A program made the position numbers and the translations under genes. This document shows, piece by piece, positions 10,346-21,969 of a DNA stretch of 64,000 nucleotides. The stretch spans positions 13,911,001 through 13,975,000 of the forward strand of contig JAWQUS010000016.1 in the NCBI GenBank assembly GCA_036365455.1, read 5' to 3'. Source of the DNA: Macrosoma leucophasiata. Taxonomy: Eukaryota; Arthropoda; Insecta; Lepidoptera; Hedylidae. The stretch's first letter is position 1; the number at the start of each line of letters is the position of its first letter. The notes beneath the pieces are model-generated. The model was given only the letters and a program-made list of their open reading frames with translations. It did no database searches and had not been told where the DNA came from.

Positions 10346-11310
10346 GGAATGTAAAGCTCGTTAGGAAGTTAATAGCTACCAGAACATCCATTATGTAGGA
10401 AGGAATCGAGGTCTAAATTAAGTGTCACGCGTACAAATTTATTGTATTTCCCTATAGGCTCTTTAGAAAGATTGCTTTCTGGATACGAAACGCGTGTTAA
10501 TTAGTATTTCCCACCGCAAGTGGTACATTTAAATAGCTTTTTTTCTTTTGCTAATATCTTTATAAGCACAAGTCTTTGACTCTCAAAGGCATTCAGTAGC
10601 TTAAATTTACATTATCTGTAAATGTTATATTTAATTTTGTAATTAGAATATAAGGCTATTCAGTTATAAATGTAACGATAAAACGATATTTTTTTCTTAA
10701 TCTAAGTCCTTATTCTTATGAAGAAAAATATTGTGATGTTTACAAATATCTAATTAAATTCGTCAGTTTAATCGAAGGAATTCTAAGTGGCCCTTCGTTA
10801 TATAACATACTAAGTTAACCAAATATGGTTTTTAACCAAAAAGAGGCATTCATGTTCTAACATTAAATGCTCTCTACTCATACTACAAGTAAAAGTCGAT
10901 AAATCCTTTAGACTTATTCGAAAAGGCATAATTATCAATTATTCGCCAAAATCTACAGGCTATCTTTACCCAAGAATTGAGATTGCCAGGTACTTGCACT
11001 TAGTAGGAACCCTCTATCACTCAAAATAAACACGACTGTCTTCAATTGGTACGATAGTTAATGTATTCCTTTGAGTAGTTGCAAGTGTTCCGTATAATCT
11101 GACGTAGTTATTTTGTGTTTATAGAGGTAATGTCGTAGGGATATGTAGGGCCCCTTACTAATTTATGAAAACATAGGTACTTTATGTAAATAGATAATGA
11201 CTAAACTTTTTCTTTGTTGTATGGTAGGTAGTTAGTCTTTGTATCAAAATACGAGTATTAAAGTACCATACAATAATATATATTTAATAAAAAATGTGAT
11301 ATTTATATTT
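10346..11310. other. Unassigned AT-rich stretch
   Basis: No gene, RNA or repeat was recognised. Frames are short and random-looking. Confidence 0.4.
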
Positions 11311-11312
11311 TA

Positions 11313-11566
11313 CTAGCTGACCCGGCAAACTTCGTTTTGCCTCACACTGAAATAATGTGTCAAAAGTTTATAGATACGGACTATTTGTATGGGAAAATTA
11401 GATTGTGGTTTTTACTATTTCCCTTCAATTTCTTCATATTTTCTTACCTTTTAAACCTTCCATGGACTTCCAAAAATCATTCAAAACCAAAATTAGCCAA
11501 ATTGGTCCAGCCGTTCTCGAGTTTTAGAGAGACTTAAAGAACAGCAATATTTTTTTAAAAATATAG
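11313..11566 (-). mobile_element. Nonautonomous Helitron (254 bp)
   Basis: Read on minus it starts TCTATATTTTTAAAAA and ends GGGTCAGCTAG, inserted between A and T. Just before the end is the hairpin GGCAAA-ACGAAG-TTTGCC, about 11 nt from CTAG. A 5' TC, 3' CTRR, subterminal hairpin and A/T target without duplication are the standard Helitron signature. The 66-codon frame inside is incidental. Confidence 0.85.
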
Positions 11567-11569
11567 ATT

Positions 11570-11936
11570 ATTCTATAGTATTATGAAGATGTAGATATTC
11601 AGGAGTGATAAAGACGATTTTAATTCGATTAAACAAAACATTCAGTGAAGTTCATTATTATGGTAATCAAATGAAAGAAAAGCGGGCGAGATGTGATGCG
11701 TTATCGGTATGCGCTGACTAAAAAATTCAGTATGAACGAACATAGCCAAAAATGTAGGTAGGTAAAATCTGTGGTACTTTATGGCTGGCTTTTTGAATCA
11801 CTAAAAGCCTTTTTGTTAAACGAAAAAAAGAAAGAAGCCATTGTACTCATTGCAATGGTGCTAACACTGAAATTGCAAACACATGTATTTAATCGCGTGG
11901 CTCTGCACGTATTATAAAATTTGTCTAGGCATCTAT
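11570..11936. other. Unassigned stretch
   Basis: Nothing was recognised. The frames are short. Confidence 0.35.
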
Positions 11937-12270
11937 GTCCTCCATAAAGCAACACAGGCCACCGGCCGCTATGATGGACCGGAGGAGAGTAGCCATATGC
12001 AGGCCTCCCACTCTGTCAAAGTACAAGCCCAAATGGTCCTAAGCCTGTCGCCCAGATGTTTAAATGTGTGCGTGAAATTGTTTATGTATTTTGTTAAAAA
12101 GGTGTGAATTTCGTAGTAATAGACGATTTTTGTGTGAGTGTGAAGTCACACGTAGGTATTTTCCGCCGCAAAAAATGACAGACTGTTTTGAATCGGTAAT
12201 AAACGCTATGGCTACTCCTCTGCGGTCCGCCGCGGCGGCCGATGGCTCGTGTAGCTCTATGATGTCCCCA
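11937..12270. repeat. Foldback repeat, GTGTGCGTGAAATTG family, copy 1
   Basis: It contains ATGTGTGCGTGAAATTG, GTAGTAATAGACGATTTTTGT and a GC-rich left part (about 11,955-12,005, GAGAGTAGCCATATGC). A related right part lies in inverse orientation (about 12,206-12,260, ATGGCTACTCCTCTGCGG). A minus-strand copy occurs at 17,975-18,190. Frames of 62-74 codons cross it but have no recognisable domain. Confidence 0.6.
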
Positions 12271-12428
12271 TACTCCTGAGGGCTAATCGCCTAACTCTAA
12301 TGCTTTCGTTTAGCTTTCGATTATGACATGATCTTGTCGGATTCGCACCACCTAAAGGATCATGGCAAGATTTGTACAGAAAAAAAAAAAAAAGGTACAC
12401 GGTAAAACATCATGGAAATATTAACCAG

Positions 12429-12594
12429 TGAACCTAAACAAAATTTCCTGATACTTAAAATATTTTTAACTCCCCGGAATAAAAAGTTTGAATATGAACT
12501 TAAGTGTGGAGTGCTTCTACTGTTGTTAGGAAAGACGATTTTTATTCCGGTGATTTAAAAATATTTTAAATACAAGATGTTCTTTTAGGTTCCC
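12429..12594. mobile_element. Inverted-repeat MITE (about 166 bp)
   Basis: Arms of about 55 bp are imperfect inverted repeats. The left has GAACCTAAACAAAAT...AAAATATTTTTAACTCCCCGGAATAAAAA, and the right ends in TTTTTATTCCGGTGATTTAAAAATATTTTAA...TTAGGTTC. There is no coding content. A target duplication could not be settled. Confidence 0.6.
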
Positions 12595-12599
12595 TAGAT

Positions 12600-14785
12600 A
12601 ATATTTCTAATCCGTTTTACCTTGTACCTTTTTCTAACTTTTTTGTACAAATCAATGTATGAAACTTGCCATTATTATTTTGCCTGAAAGTGTTTTCATC
12701 CGCAGGTACTTAAGAGCAAAATGTTTAAAAGGCGGTATGAAACTGATCAGATAATGTCATTAACGAAAGCATTAGTTAGGCAGTCGGCCGTCTGGACCAC
12801 GTATTTAGCTAGACTACTATACTACTACTTCGTCTAAAAACCAATTTGGAAAATTATGTTCGATAGAACTCCTACTACTATTCATATTGTAGCTATTATA
12901 CCTATTTATAAAGGTAGTCATAAACGTATGTAGTTAATTTAAATAACAAAAAATAATGTATAAGCTCAGAAGTTTAAGAAGATAATTGCGTAGAAAATGA
13001 AGTCATGAGTGAGTCACACCAATAACAAGCAGGGGTATCGCAGAGTCACCTTGTGTTCAAAATGCACGACGAATAGCCCATATTTCATTTTCGTCCGCTT
13101 CTTGAATACACAATGAGGCGAGTACCATGAATACTAACTAGACAACAGTTTATTTCGTTAATCGTGCAAACAAGAACTTTCAGTTTGCTTTGTCTTATCT
13201 GACGGATAGTAAACGTACGCGGAAATATTATTCACGGCTTTACAGTGAATCAATAGAGATAAGTTCAACAAACTCAATGTACCTTTGTTAGGGAATTCAA
13301 TGTAAAATTCGACTTTGTATAGGCTTCACTAATAAGCTGAGGAAATTAAGTCGATAACGTTTGGATATTTTAATGTTCTTGTCTTATTTAAAGTATTACG
13401 TTGTTTCTTTTTGAAAAAAAGTATGATGTTAAGTTATCTTAAATTGAAGCCTGGGATAAAATTTACTTTTAACTATTTTTTTTAGCTATAGTGGGATATA
13501 GGTATGTTTAAATTTTTAAATATTAAACTGCTCATGAAAACCGTCAGAAACATGTCGCTTATGAAAAAAAGCCTATGTAATGTCGTTGAGAATTTCCTCG
13601 TCTAAAACTCAAGCTAAAGGATCTAGAACCAATGTTGAGTGTATAGACTTAAGACCAGAATGCTAGCCAATATTCGTATTAGGCCTCTTGATGGTTAAGG
13701 AGACCATTTATGTGAAGCTAAAACAGATTCAATGAAAGAGCCATGCAGTAAATGTCTTTATATTGGGTCATAACGCTATGTTTCTCACTACTGAAGAAGG
13801 AAGAGACTGAACTCCATACAAATGTCTAATCGTATCGCTTCGAATACCAACCTAACAGAATAACGTAATTCATACTCTTGGCTGTCAATGTCCATATTTA
13901 ATCAAGTCTGATAGGTTAAGATCCTACTGCAGAATCATTTCGTTCATCCAGATATGCTGCAAACCTAGCCTTCTCTAACTTTAACTGATTGCCTTTAAGT
14001 TAGAAAACTTTAACTTTAACAAATATCGTGGTGCAACCCAGGCTTATTGTTCTTGGACCTTATAGGGTCCATATGCTGCTTTAGGGATCATAGAATTTTT
14101 ATTGATTTACGTTAAACCTACAGTTTATAATGTTTGGCACTCGTTTTATACGTAGAATTATCACTTACTATGTGAACATTTAGTTCATTTGCTTCTTGCA
14201 CCATAAGTTAAATTTATTTGGACACAAATAGTTACGAAGGTTTATTAAAAACATACTGAAAGTTTAATTAAAAGTGGTCTCACACAGCTTCAAACTGGGA
14301 CCACGTTTGCTTTTATGTATTACTTTCTTAGCTTTGTAAGAACCAAAACTTACGACAGTTTTGGTATATAATACATGACATATTTTTTATTTACTGCTAT
14401 TCGCTGGACAAAGAAAGTAGGTACATAAGTTTTCTTTGTGGTTTTGTGATTGGTTACACAAGAATTGCGTATAGAACATGTTATAAAAAGATTTAATAGG
14501 AGCATAATATTTGAAAAACAGTACTAGATTGTAACTCTGACAAATGAATGGGGGTGAATAATAATGTTTTTCGTAATTTTTAAAATACTTATTTTTTTGG
14601 GAGCTTTATTTAATGATGTTATTACGTTCGGCAAGTAGGATATACAGAAAAGATTTAATTCTAATGTTGGTAATCTATACTTATAATAAATCTGTAGAAG
14701 TGTAAATTATGTACATTAAAAATATTGAAAAAATAAATACCAGGGGATGTTATTAGATCGATACCGAACACAAATATGTGATTAG
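12600..14785. other. Unassigned 2.2-kb stretch
   Basis: No gene was recognised. A 57-bp segment at 13,914-13,970 (ATAGGTTAAGATCCTACTGC...) is nearly identical to 39,014-39,070. About 13,000-13,280 looks like single-copy sequence with several TTATCT/GATA-type words, but nothing proves function. Confidence 0.4.
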
Positions 14786-14789
14786 AAAA

Positions 14790-14980
14790 TTTTTGTCTGT
14801 CTGTCTGTCTGTGTCTATCTGTCTGTTTGTTCAAGCATCACATAAAAACTACCAGTCCGATTACAATGAAACTTGGTATGATTATACTTTATCCTTTGGC
14901 GCACAACACTGGGTACTTTTTATTTCGGAAAAATGTCTGTTTGTCTGTGTGTTTGTGCACGCTAATTTCATAAACGGCTT
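14790..14980. repeat. GTCTGTCTG-bearing interspersed repeat fragment
   Basis: A (GTCT)n run at about 14,794-14,830 is followed by ACTACCAGTCCGATTAC and AATGAAACTTGGTAT, a phrase typical of lepidopteran Helitron-like or LINE-associated repeats. A second TGTCTGTTTGTCTGTGTG lies near 14,935. Confidence 0.5.
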
Positions 14981-15200
14981 TTTTTTTTTTTTTTTTTTTT
15001 TATGTCTGAAGATTGACAGACAAGCAAACGGGCCACCTGATGGAAAGTGGTCACCGTCGCCTATGAACATTTGCAACACCAGGGGAGTTGCCAACGCGCT
15101 GCCAGCCCTGAAGGACTCTTTTGACGCCATTTTTGAAGAACCCCATATTGTAGCACCTAGGGAACACCTCAGAGGGAAGTTCGTTCCACAATTTATTTTA
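14981..15200 (-). mobile_element. SINE or LINE-tail repeat with poly(A) (T-run on plus)
   Basis: A run of about 22 T at 14,981-15,002 is followed by GCAAACGGGCCACCTGATGG, AAAGTGGTCACCGTCGCC, CACCAGGGGAGTTGCCAACG and CCCTGAAGGACTC. This is a widely dispersed lepidopteran repeat, colinear in outline with the 3' half of the Metulj-like SINE. A related diverged piece is at 50,868-50,950. Confidence 0.65.
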
Positions 15201-15379
15201 ATTTATTTTTTTGGCTTATTCGATTTGCGGCCTTAATTCTTATATTGTGGTAAGTTTCACTTAACATTTAGTGTTTGTTTTATGTGAATTAGTTCAGAAA
15301 TAAAAAAGTTATGTTAATTTAAAGAATCGTATCGAATATTTTTAAGCTATTCTGTATCTTAGTTCTATCTTTTAGGGAG

Positions 15380-15434
15380 TTTCGTACCTAATAGATAAAA
15401 ACGGACCCTACGGATAACTAATCCTCCACTGTCT

Positions 15435-15505
<71 letters not shown>

Positions 15506-15605
15506 ACCAGGCTGTATCTCATAAATAGTGATAGCTAGAAAGGTAACATTTTCACAGATTATCTATTTCTGTTACCGCTATAATGTAGACGCTTAAACTT
15601 TTCAC
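15380..15605. repeat. GTCT/GTCC tetranucleotide array inside a dispersed repeat
   Basis: Alternating blocks of GTCT and GTCC span about 15,428-15,506. The flanks (AAAACGGACCCTA on the left, CACCAGGCTGTATCTCATAAA on the right) belong to a repeat family I recognise from other Lepidoptera. Confidence 0.65.
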
Positions 15606-15751
15606 AGAATTTTCAGGTCTTATGTTGCATTGTAGCCTTCATAATAAATCTATATGCATACAAATAAAAAAAAATGGATTGTCTGTTTGTAATATTAAAA
15701 TAACCGCTTTTTACTAAACGCATATGTATATATACACGGTACACATACCTT

Positions 15752-16093
15752 ACAATTTTTGTCTGTCTGTCTGTCTCTCTGTTTGGCGGGGCTAATCTTG
15801 GGAACGGCTTGACCGATTTTGACGGGACATTCACTGGCAGATAGCTGATGTGGTAAGGAGTAACTTAGGCTACTTTTATCTCCATACAACCATACATACA
15901 TACATACCTACATACAAATAAACAGATTTTGAGTGTCTCTGATTTCGACGGGACTTTCACTGGCAGATAGCTGATGTCATAAGGAGTAACATACGCTACT
16001 TTTATACTAGCTGCGCCCATGACTTCGTCCGTGTAGATACTGAACAATCATATTTTTTCTCATGTAGACGAAGTCGCGGTCACAGCTAGTCAT
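15752..16093. repeat. Helitron-like repeat (CGAAGTCGCGG...CTAG family) with internal duplication
   Basis: A GTCTGTC run, GGCTTGACCGATTTTGACGG and GCAGATAGCTGATGT occur, then a second copy of the GCAGATAGCTGATGT segment. It ends in CGAAGTCGCGGTCACAGCTAGT. ACTAGCTGCGCCCATGACTT at about 16,005 is the inverse of that end, so two 3' ends face each other. Copies lie at 42,816-43,016 and 44,495-44,693. Confidence 0.6.
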
Positions 16094-16424
16094 ACATAAT
16101 TCTATAAATCTATACTGTAGTCTATATATCTATACATATTATAAAACAAAGTCCCCGCCGCAACTTTCTGTTCACGACTACTGTACAGATTTTCATGCGG
16201 TTTCCACCAATAGATATAGCGATTCATGATAAAAGTTTGCTTGTATAATTTGTATAAGTTTTGTGTTATTTGATTGCAACAATAAAGATAAATGATGTGT
16301 GCAGCTGTCGGGTATATTATCATACACCTTTATTTAGGTAAAATATTGTAGGATTCTGCCAAAAAACTTTTATAATTTACAAAAAATTACGGAGCTATAC
16401 TATAGGTACCTACGTCTTACCAGA
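16094..16424. other. Unassigned AT-rich stretch
   Basis: Nothing was recognised. The 73-codon minus frame lacks motifs. Confidence 0.35.
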
Positions 16425-16963
16425 ACACGATAGTGCTGAACACTTCCATTTAACGATGGATATATAAAGTATGTATATATATATGTATATGGTATAATGT
16501 ATATGGTATAAAGTAATGCATTGGTCTCTAAACTTAATCTTATTGGTGGTAGAGCTCCAGTGCCGGAGCTCGCGGGCGTAGGCACCACCGCATTACCTAA
16601 TATACTTGCCGCTAAATTTTGTATAATACAATATAGCATATATTAATATGTATGTTAGTTTATAAGGTATATATTTACATGGGCCTATTGTTTAATTATA
16701 ATCAATTTTGTTGCCTGAAATAAATGGATAAATTAAAAAAAATAAAAATAAATGGTATTGTTCAGGACTATCGTGTTCCGGTCAGGTGGTAATGTACGGC
16801 TCTGTAATTTCCGGCACAGAGGCATAACACCTAATGCCTCAGGAGTGGCAGCGCATCTACATTTTGACCTCTGGTCATTGTGTGGGTGGCTATAGGCTGC
16901 AGTCATCACTTAACATCACTGTGAACTGCAAGCTTGTTTGCCACTTTTATTACTTAAAAAAGA
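16425..16963 (+). mobile_element. Metulj-like SINE, interrupted
   Basis: The head GGTGGTAGAGCTCCAGTG lies at about 16,543, and CCGCATTACCTAATATACTTGCCGC follows to 16,616. About 140 bp of AT-rich sequence ending in an A-rich LINE-like tail then intervenes (about 16,617-16,757). The SINE resumes at GGTATTGTTCAGGAC and reaches TTTGCCACTTTTATTAC at 16,955. A short inverse fragment (CAGAACACGATAGTGC) precedes it at 16,430. The insert is flanked by TAAAT on both sides. Confidence 0.75.
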
Positions 16964-17400
16964 AACTCTCGACTACTATTATAAATTATTTTTTACTGAT
17001 TAGTTAGTATTTGAAATTCACTTAGAATTGCTATGTTAAAACCAAACTGTTGTAACTTTATATTTTTTCTTGATATTTACTTTCTCCTGAACTTAAAGAG
17101 CAAAATCCATCTAGACAATAAAAATACCAGCTGCCATTTCATATTGCATCACATCCCTTATAAGGATATAGATATAGAATATAGAACCGTTATAAAGTCG
17201 AGATTAAATACCGTGAACGAGACCGCATTCGTTTCTTTCATTCCAGTAGCAAACAACTGCGGGACAAACTATTTGTGATGACGTGAAACTATTTCGATGA
17301 CTCTTTGTTACGAGTGCACATTCTTTTCTTAAATAACAGAAGAGGAAATGAAACATTCAAGTATATTCAATATACCTACGTAGTGTAAAGTTTTTAACAT
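16964..17400. other. Unassigned stretch
   Basis: An 81-codon plus frame at 17,033-17,278 shows nothing recognisable. No repeat was identified. Confidence 0.35.
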
Positions 17401-17585
17401 GATATGTTCTTAGGCTTTCGCGAGCTACACTCATTGAAATAAAACTATTTTTACGGATTTATCTCGCGTATATTAAACTAAAATGATTTTTAAAATCAAC
17501 CCGACGATTCGGTCGCTTTTCAGCTTCCGTGGTCCCGGGCAGACTGAGGTGACATTTGTCTGACAGAAATTTGTAAAGTTTTTGT
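17400..17585 (-). repeat. GAACCCGACGTTT-family repeat, inverse copy
   Basis: It contains CGCGAGCTACACTCATTG, GGATTTATCTCGCGTATATT, CAACCCGACGATTCGGTCGC and GCTTTTCAGCTTCCGTGGTC, the inverse order of parts of 9541-9780. A third fragment is at 19,366-19,440. Confidence 0.6.
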
Positions 17586-17974
17586 TCAATTAGCGTGGTC
17601 GGTCCGCTTTTGCTTTCGTAGTTTACGTGTAGGTACTTATGTGTAGGTATTTGTACAACAGACATTCATTGCTCTAGGGAATGCTTAGAGTGTCGGAGCA
17701 GTTTAGATAATGTATGAAATTTTATTTCTTAAACTCCTGCCTGGATATCTATTGTACAAAATGCCCGTTTAATCACAGGCAATTAATGAAAAAGAGTTAG
17801 GCTACACCTATTGTATACGATAATTTAGGCGTTTTCTCTAGGAAGCGACTAGATATTGTATTCTACCATACCAAGTAATAAAGATTGCTTATACTTACAC
17901 ACAAGAAAAAATGGCTTTCTTTAAGATGTAAGGTCATTCAAGAATCTTACCGCCAATATCGAGATTGGTACGAC

Positions 17975-18195
17975 AATTTATTCATGAAAATTAATCGTGT
18001 GACACACACACACTACAAAAATCGTCTATTACTACGAAACTCACACCTTGACTTTAATAAAATACATAAACAATTTCACGCACACATTTAACATCTCGAC
18101 GACATGCATAGGGTCACTTGCTGCTTTGACAGAGGGGAAAGCCTGCATATGGCTACTCCCCTCCGCCGCGGCCGGTGGCCCGTGTTGCTCTAAGT
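17975..18195 (-). repeat. GTGTGCGTGAAATTG family, copy 2 (inverse)
   Basis: CAATTTCACGCACACATTTAA and AAAATCGTCTATTACTACGA match copy 1 at 11,937-12,270 in reverse. The GC-rich end ATGGCTACTCCCCTCCGCC also matches. The 68-codon frame 17,885-18,091 lies in it and is probably chance. Confidence 0.6.
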
Positions 18196-18706
18196 CTATG
18201 GGCTACAGTATCTATTCAATGTGAACAGCATCTGTATTGTTCACATATATTAGGTACAAAAATACTGATGAAATAATGTTGAAGAGTAGATATCTGATCT
18301 TGGTATTGACTAGCAGCACATTCAAAAGCTTAGCTTCCATCTCTGTAAGAAGTCAACACAAGTTTTTGAGTACTGTTTTAAGTCAGTTTGTTGTTTAGTA
18401 GATAACTTGTTTATTAGGTTAACTTCTGTCGAAGAGATTACAGTAACAGCTTCAGTAACTTTGGCGGATTATGGAGTAATTGATCCTTGAATTTTTGACA
18501 TCATTGAATAAATAGTATTTTAAGACCTCTATAGTGTAAACATAAGGATTATTTTTATACGTTGCAGATGTTGCAATCCCTAATTTTGTTGTCACTTGAA
18601 TAAATTGCTTTAGTATAAATTTTGATTTTAAAATGTTGTCTTGCTTTTAGGGTCTCCAAAATAACCCTTTGTATTATTTTAGATAGACTAACAAGATCTT
18701 ACTAGT
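18196..18706. other. Unassigned stretch
   Basis: Nothing was recognised. Confidence 0.35.
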
Positions 18707-18708
18707 GA

Positions 18709-18832
18709 ATGAGTTCCAGTGACGAAGCCTTCGGGTGTTGGCAACACCGCATTACCTAATCTATTTGCCGCTAAGTGGTAGTGTTCAGCGCTACTGTGTT
18801 GCGGTGAGATGGCAAAAATAATTGGCACAGTA
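18709..18832 (+). mobile_element. Metulj-like SINE, 5' fragment
   Basis: It contains GAGTTCCAGTGACGAAGC, CACCGCATTACCTAATCTA and TAGTGTTCAGCGCTACTG, then breaks off. It is diverged relative to the other copies. Confidence 0.65.
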
Positions 18833-19544
18833 ACAAATAATACATTTTAAACTATGAAAAACAAATTCTAGTTGTAGATACGTAGATGCGTGAATACCGT
18901 GTAAAGAGCCATCGTTTATTTTATGAGATATTAAGTGCGCATTTAAGGCAAATGCAAACAGAGAGCGCAATAGCAATTGCGTAGTCACCTATTACTTCGT
19001 ACGTACGCAAATAATCAAGTAAAAGGATTTCGTCAGAGTTGGCAATAAAAAGTCAAATTTTTGTAAAGTTAAAAAGTTATTGGAATATGCCTGTATACAA
19101 TTTGAAAGAAATAAATTAAATGAATTTCGTAATCAAATCGTTATAATAACTTTTGTTTGTCTAATAATTGCGAAGCAAAGATCGGATTAGCACCACACTG
19201 TAAAATCTAGTCTCTCGTATTTTTTTTGTATTATGATTCTGTAACGTGATCAGAAAATAAATTATAAATAATTAAATAATAATATCCAAGAATATACTAT
19301 TATGTAGGTATATCAATTCAAGTTAAAAAAAACAACTTTTCATTGAATTATCACTACATTAACAGATTTACCTCGCGTATATTAAACTTCATAGTTTTTT
19401 AGGCCTGGGACCACGAAAGCTGAAAATTAGCCTATATGTCAGGTTGATATAAAAATCAATTTAATCTAAATAAAACTGTAAAAATTGTATCATTTTGAAG
19501 AACATAGCTAGTAACAGTTCAATAACAACTATCATTCGTTCATT
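18833..19544. other. Mostly unassigned; foldback-family fragment at 19,366-19,440
   Basis: TTTACCTCGCGTATATTAAAC and CTGGGACCACGAAAGCTGAA match the GAACCCGACG repeat family. The rest shows no feature. Confidence 0.4.
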
Positions 19545-20190
19545 ATTCGATAATCTACCCGTAACATAATTACACATTAACAACACACGTACACTACATT
19601 GTACTGTTTGCAGGCTCCTTAAACTCAGGCTATTACTGCGTCTGCAGTTAAGTGGAATTTATATTTCTCTCCCTCTCTCACTATAATCACCTTTGTTACA
19701 AAACTACCACACAACACGAGTGTTGTACCAATTTATGATTTCAAAAGGACACAGAAATTTTCTCGAAAATGTTTAAGTATTGTAAAATTGTCTTATTTCA
19801 ATTAGTGTACCTAGTGACATCCGACGAACACATTAGCTACGCATCACATTATGAATAATCTACTCACACATTAACAACACACTTACCCCCTTATTCATAA
19901 ACGTATTTTAGCTAAAGTGTTGCTAATCTCTCCTTTGTCTCTTTCTATCCTGCATATTTGGCAATGCAACTGACAAGGACAAAGCATTCTATAGCTAAAA
20001 CGTATCTAATGTACGTTTATGAATAAGGAGGTTACTGTTTGCAGGCTCCTTAAACTCAGGGTATTACTGCGTCTGCACTTAAGTAGAATTTATATTTCTC
20101 TCCCTCTCCCACTATAATCACCTTTGTTACAAAACCGCCACACAACACGAGTATTGTGCCAATTTATGGTTTGAAAGGAGCAGAAATTAG
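19545..20190. repeat. Tandem duplication (about 300 bp), second copy split by a MITE
   Basis: Copy 1, about 19,545-19,755, and copy 2, about 19,850-20,190, share TAATCTAC, ACATTAACAACACAC, CTGTTTGCAGGCTCCTTAAA, TTTCTCTCCCTCTC and CACACAACACGAGT. In copy 2 the MITE at 19,886-20,031 sits inside what would read AACACACTTACTGTTTGCAG. Confidence 0.8.
19886..20031. mobile_element. CCCCCTTATTCATAAACG MITE, copy 1
   Basis: The 146-bp element has TIRs beginning CCCCCTTATTCATAAACG and is flanked by TTA on both sides (19,883-19,885 and 20,032-20,034). A 3-bp TTA duplication is usual for PIF/Harbinger-type MITEs. The inner parts are also largely self-complementary. Confidence 0.8.
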
Positions 20191-21845
20191 CCCGAGGATA
20201 TTCACATTCAAAACACGGCACCCATTTAACACGTCGACAATGACGAATACACAGCTTTCTATTATTGGAGTTGGTGTCACTCACGCATTATCACCGCGTT
20301 CATTACATACATCTTACCCTTATATTTTGCGAAGTTCTTGCGCTGTTCGCTCGTCATCGTTATTGCCAGAGTTTCAACAGTCGGCTTGATTGATGAGAGA
20401 GAGGGTCTGGAACGCCATCTAGCGACATAAAAATCGTTGTAATCCCCGCTCAATTGCTTGATTATAGCTGTTAATCTCTCACTGAGATGGCTAAAGCGTC
20501 GCCTGTCTTTTTTATCGTTCTTGTTTTATTTGGTCCCACCAAATTGTAGGCTTTCTAGACTACTTAAGGAAATTGAAATGGTAGGATATTCTTCGTGTCC
20601 TTTAAAGCTAAAGCTAAAGCAATTTTTTATTATAAAGCATTTGGAGTTAAGTAATTAACGCAATGTCTTAAAGCCTAAAATGTTTAAGTGTAAGAAGGTA
20701 CATCAAAAAAGTACTCAGCGTAAAGATAAATCTACACCGAATTTGAAATAGGCACTTTCTTACATTATTAAACTTTGGTTCGGTTGCTGTGTGACAAGTG
20801 AGTAAGTTATGTATTAGGTACTATGGTTATAATAATACGTTTACAAGCGTTTTCATGTTTAGGTGTATTCTATACTTGTTCTGTATACTTTCTTTTTAGA
20901 GAAGCGAGAAGCAACAAATTACATATTCTCGTTTGGATTATGTCAAGTACGAGTATGTATTTTGTAGCTCCGTGACTTTCGTTAAGACCGTTAACATAAA
21001 ATACCGACAGAGTGGTCAGTCTGTAGACGGATGAGTCTATCCGCTTAGTGTTAATTTTCTAGAGTGCTGGAACATTCTAGCGAATTGTTTCGGAGGATAA
21101 TTTAACTTATTCAAACTGGTTATGACTTAAATTATTGTAATCATCAAGCAATTGTATAAAAATAAGTTATTTTTTATTTATACTTACCTACGTCAATAAC
21201 TTAACTTATGGTTAACCCTAACGATTTTGCGAGCCCATAATTATCCGTCTCCATTACTAGTTAGTTGGCTATTGTCTATAAAAAAAGTAAATGTAGATGT
21301 AATATATGCCATTTGAAAATTAATGTCTAAGTTTGATGTAGATCTCTGTGACAGATTATCCAGCCAAAGCAAAATACCTCTCAAGTTTCATTCAGGGGCA
21401 AGTAAGTACCAGATAGTCTAAGTATTAGGTTGGTATGTACAAAAACTCTTGTCATAAAATGTATTTATGTTCTACGTTCAGATCAGTCTCAGTCCTTATG
21501 TTAACTGCCTGAATAGTCTAGAAGGCCACTCTTGCCACTCTTAAAACATTGCAATGCAGTTCCCAGAGCCACCTAAAATACAAAGCGGAAGGCTTGAATG
21601 GTTGATGAGTACAAGTCTGATACTGACTACCATAACTGCTCCTGCCTGAGGATGTCCATGAGGATTGTCACCTCGAGGAAAAAAGACCACGCTTGCGACG
21701 TTAAGGTCCCGGGTTGGAGCTGTAATTGCAATATACTCGTATTAGGGTATTTAATTTTTGACAATTCCCCAGTGGTGTCTTTGTAGGTCATTAGGGGGGA
21801 AATATTTGATTCGACATACCTATTATCTCTCCTAATGACGCACAG
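20191..21845. other. Unassigned 1.65-kb stretch
   Basis: Short frames only (64-77 codons) with no motif. No repeat family was recognised. Confidence 0.35.
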
Positions 21846-21851
21846 TGATTA

Positions 21852-21902
21852 CCTTCCCCAATGATTACCACTATACAGTATAGTGGTAATCATTGGGGAA
21901 GG
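21852..21902. repeat. Perfect 51-bp palindrome
   Basis: 25-bp arms (21,852-21,876 and 21,878-21,902) are exact reverse complements around a single A. The right arm continues into GAAGGCTTTTGTCCAGC, a LINE-tail phrase. Two more perfect hairpins follow: 21,902-21,927 (11-bp arms, loop GCGG) and 21,948-21,968 (10-bp arms, 1-nt centre). Confidence 0.9.
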
Positions 21903-21969
21903 CTTTTGTCCAGCGGTGGACAAAAGCGTGGTAGCAGGTATGCGTGAATGATATGCATTGCATATCATG

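Noticed and set aside
15428..15506. CRISPR-like regular array
   Set aside because: It is a GTCT/GTCC tetranucleotide microsatellite without spacers.
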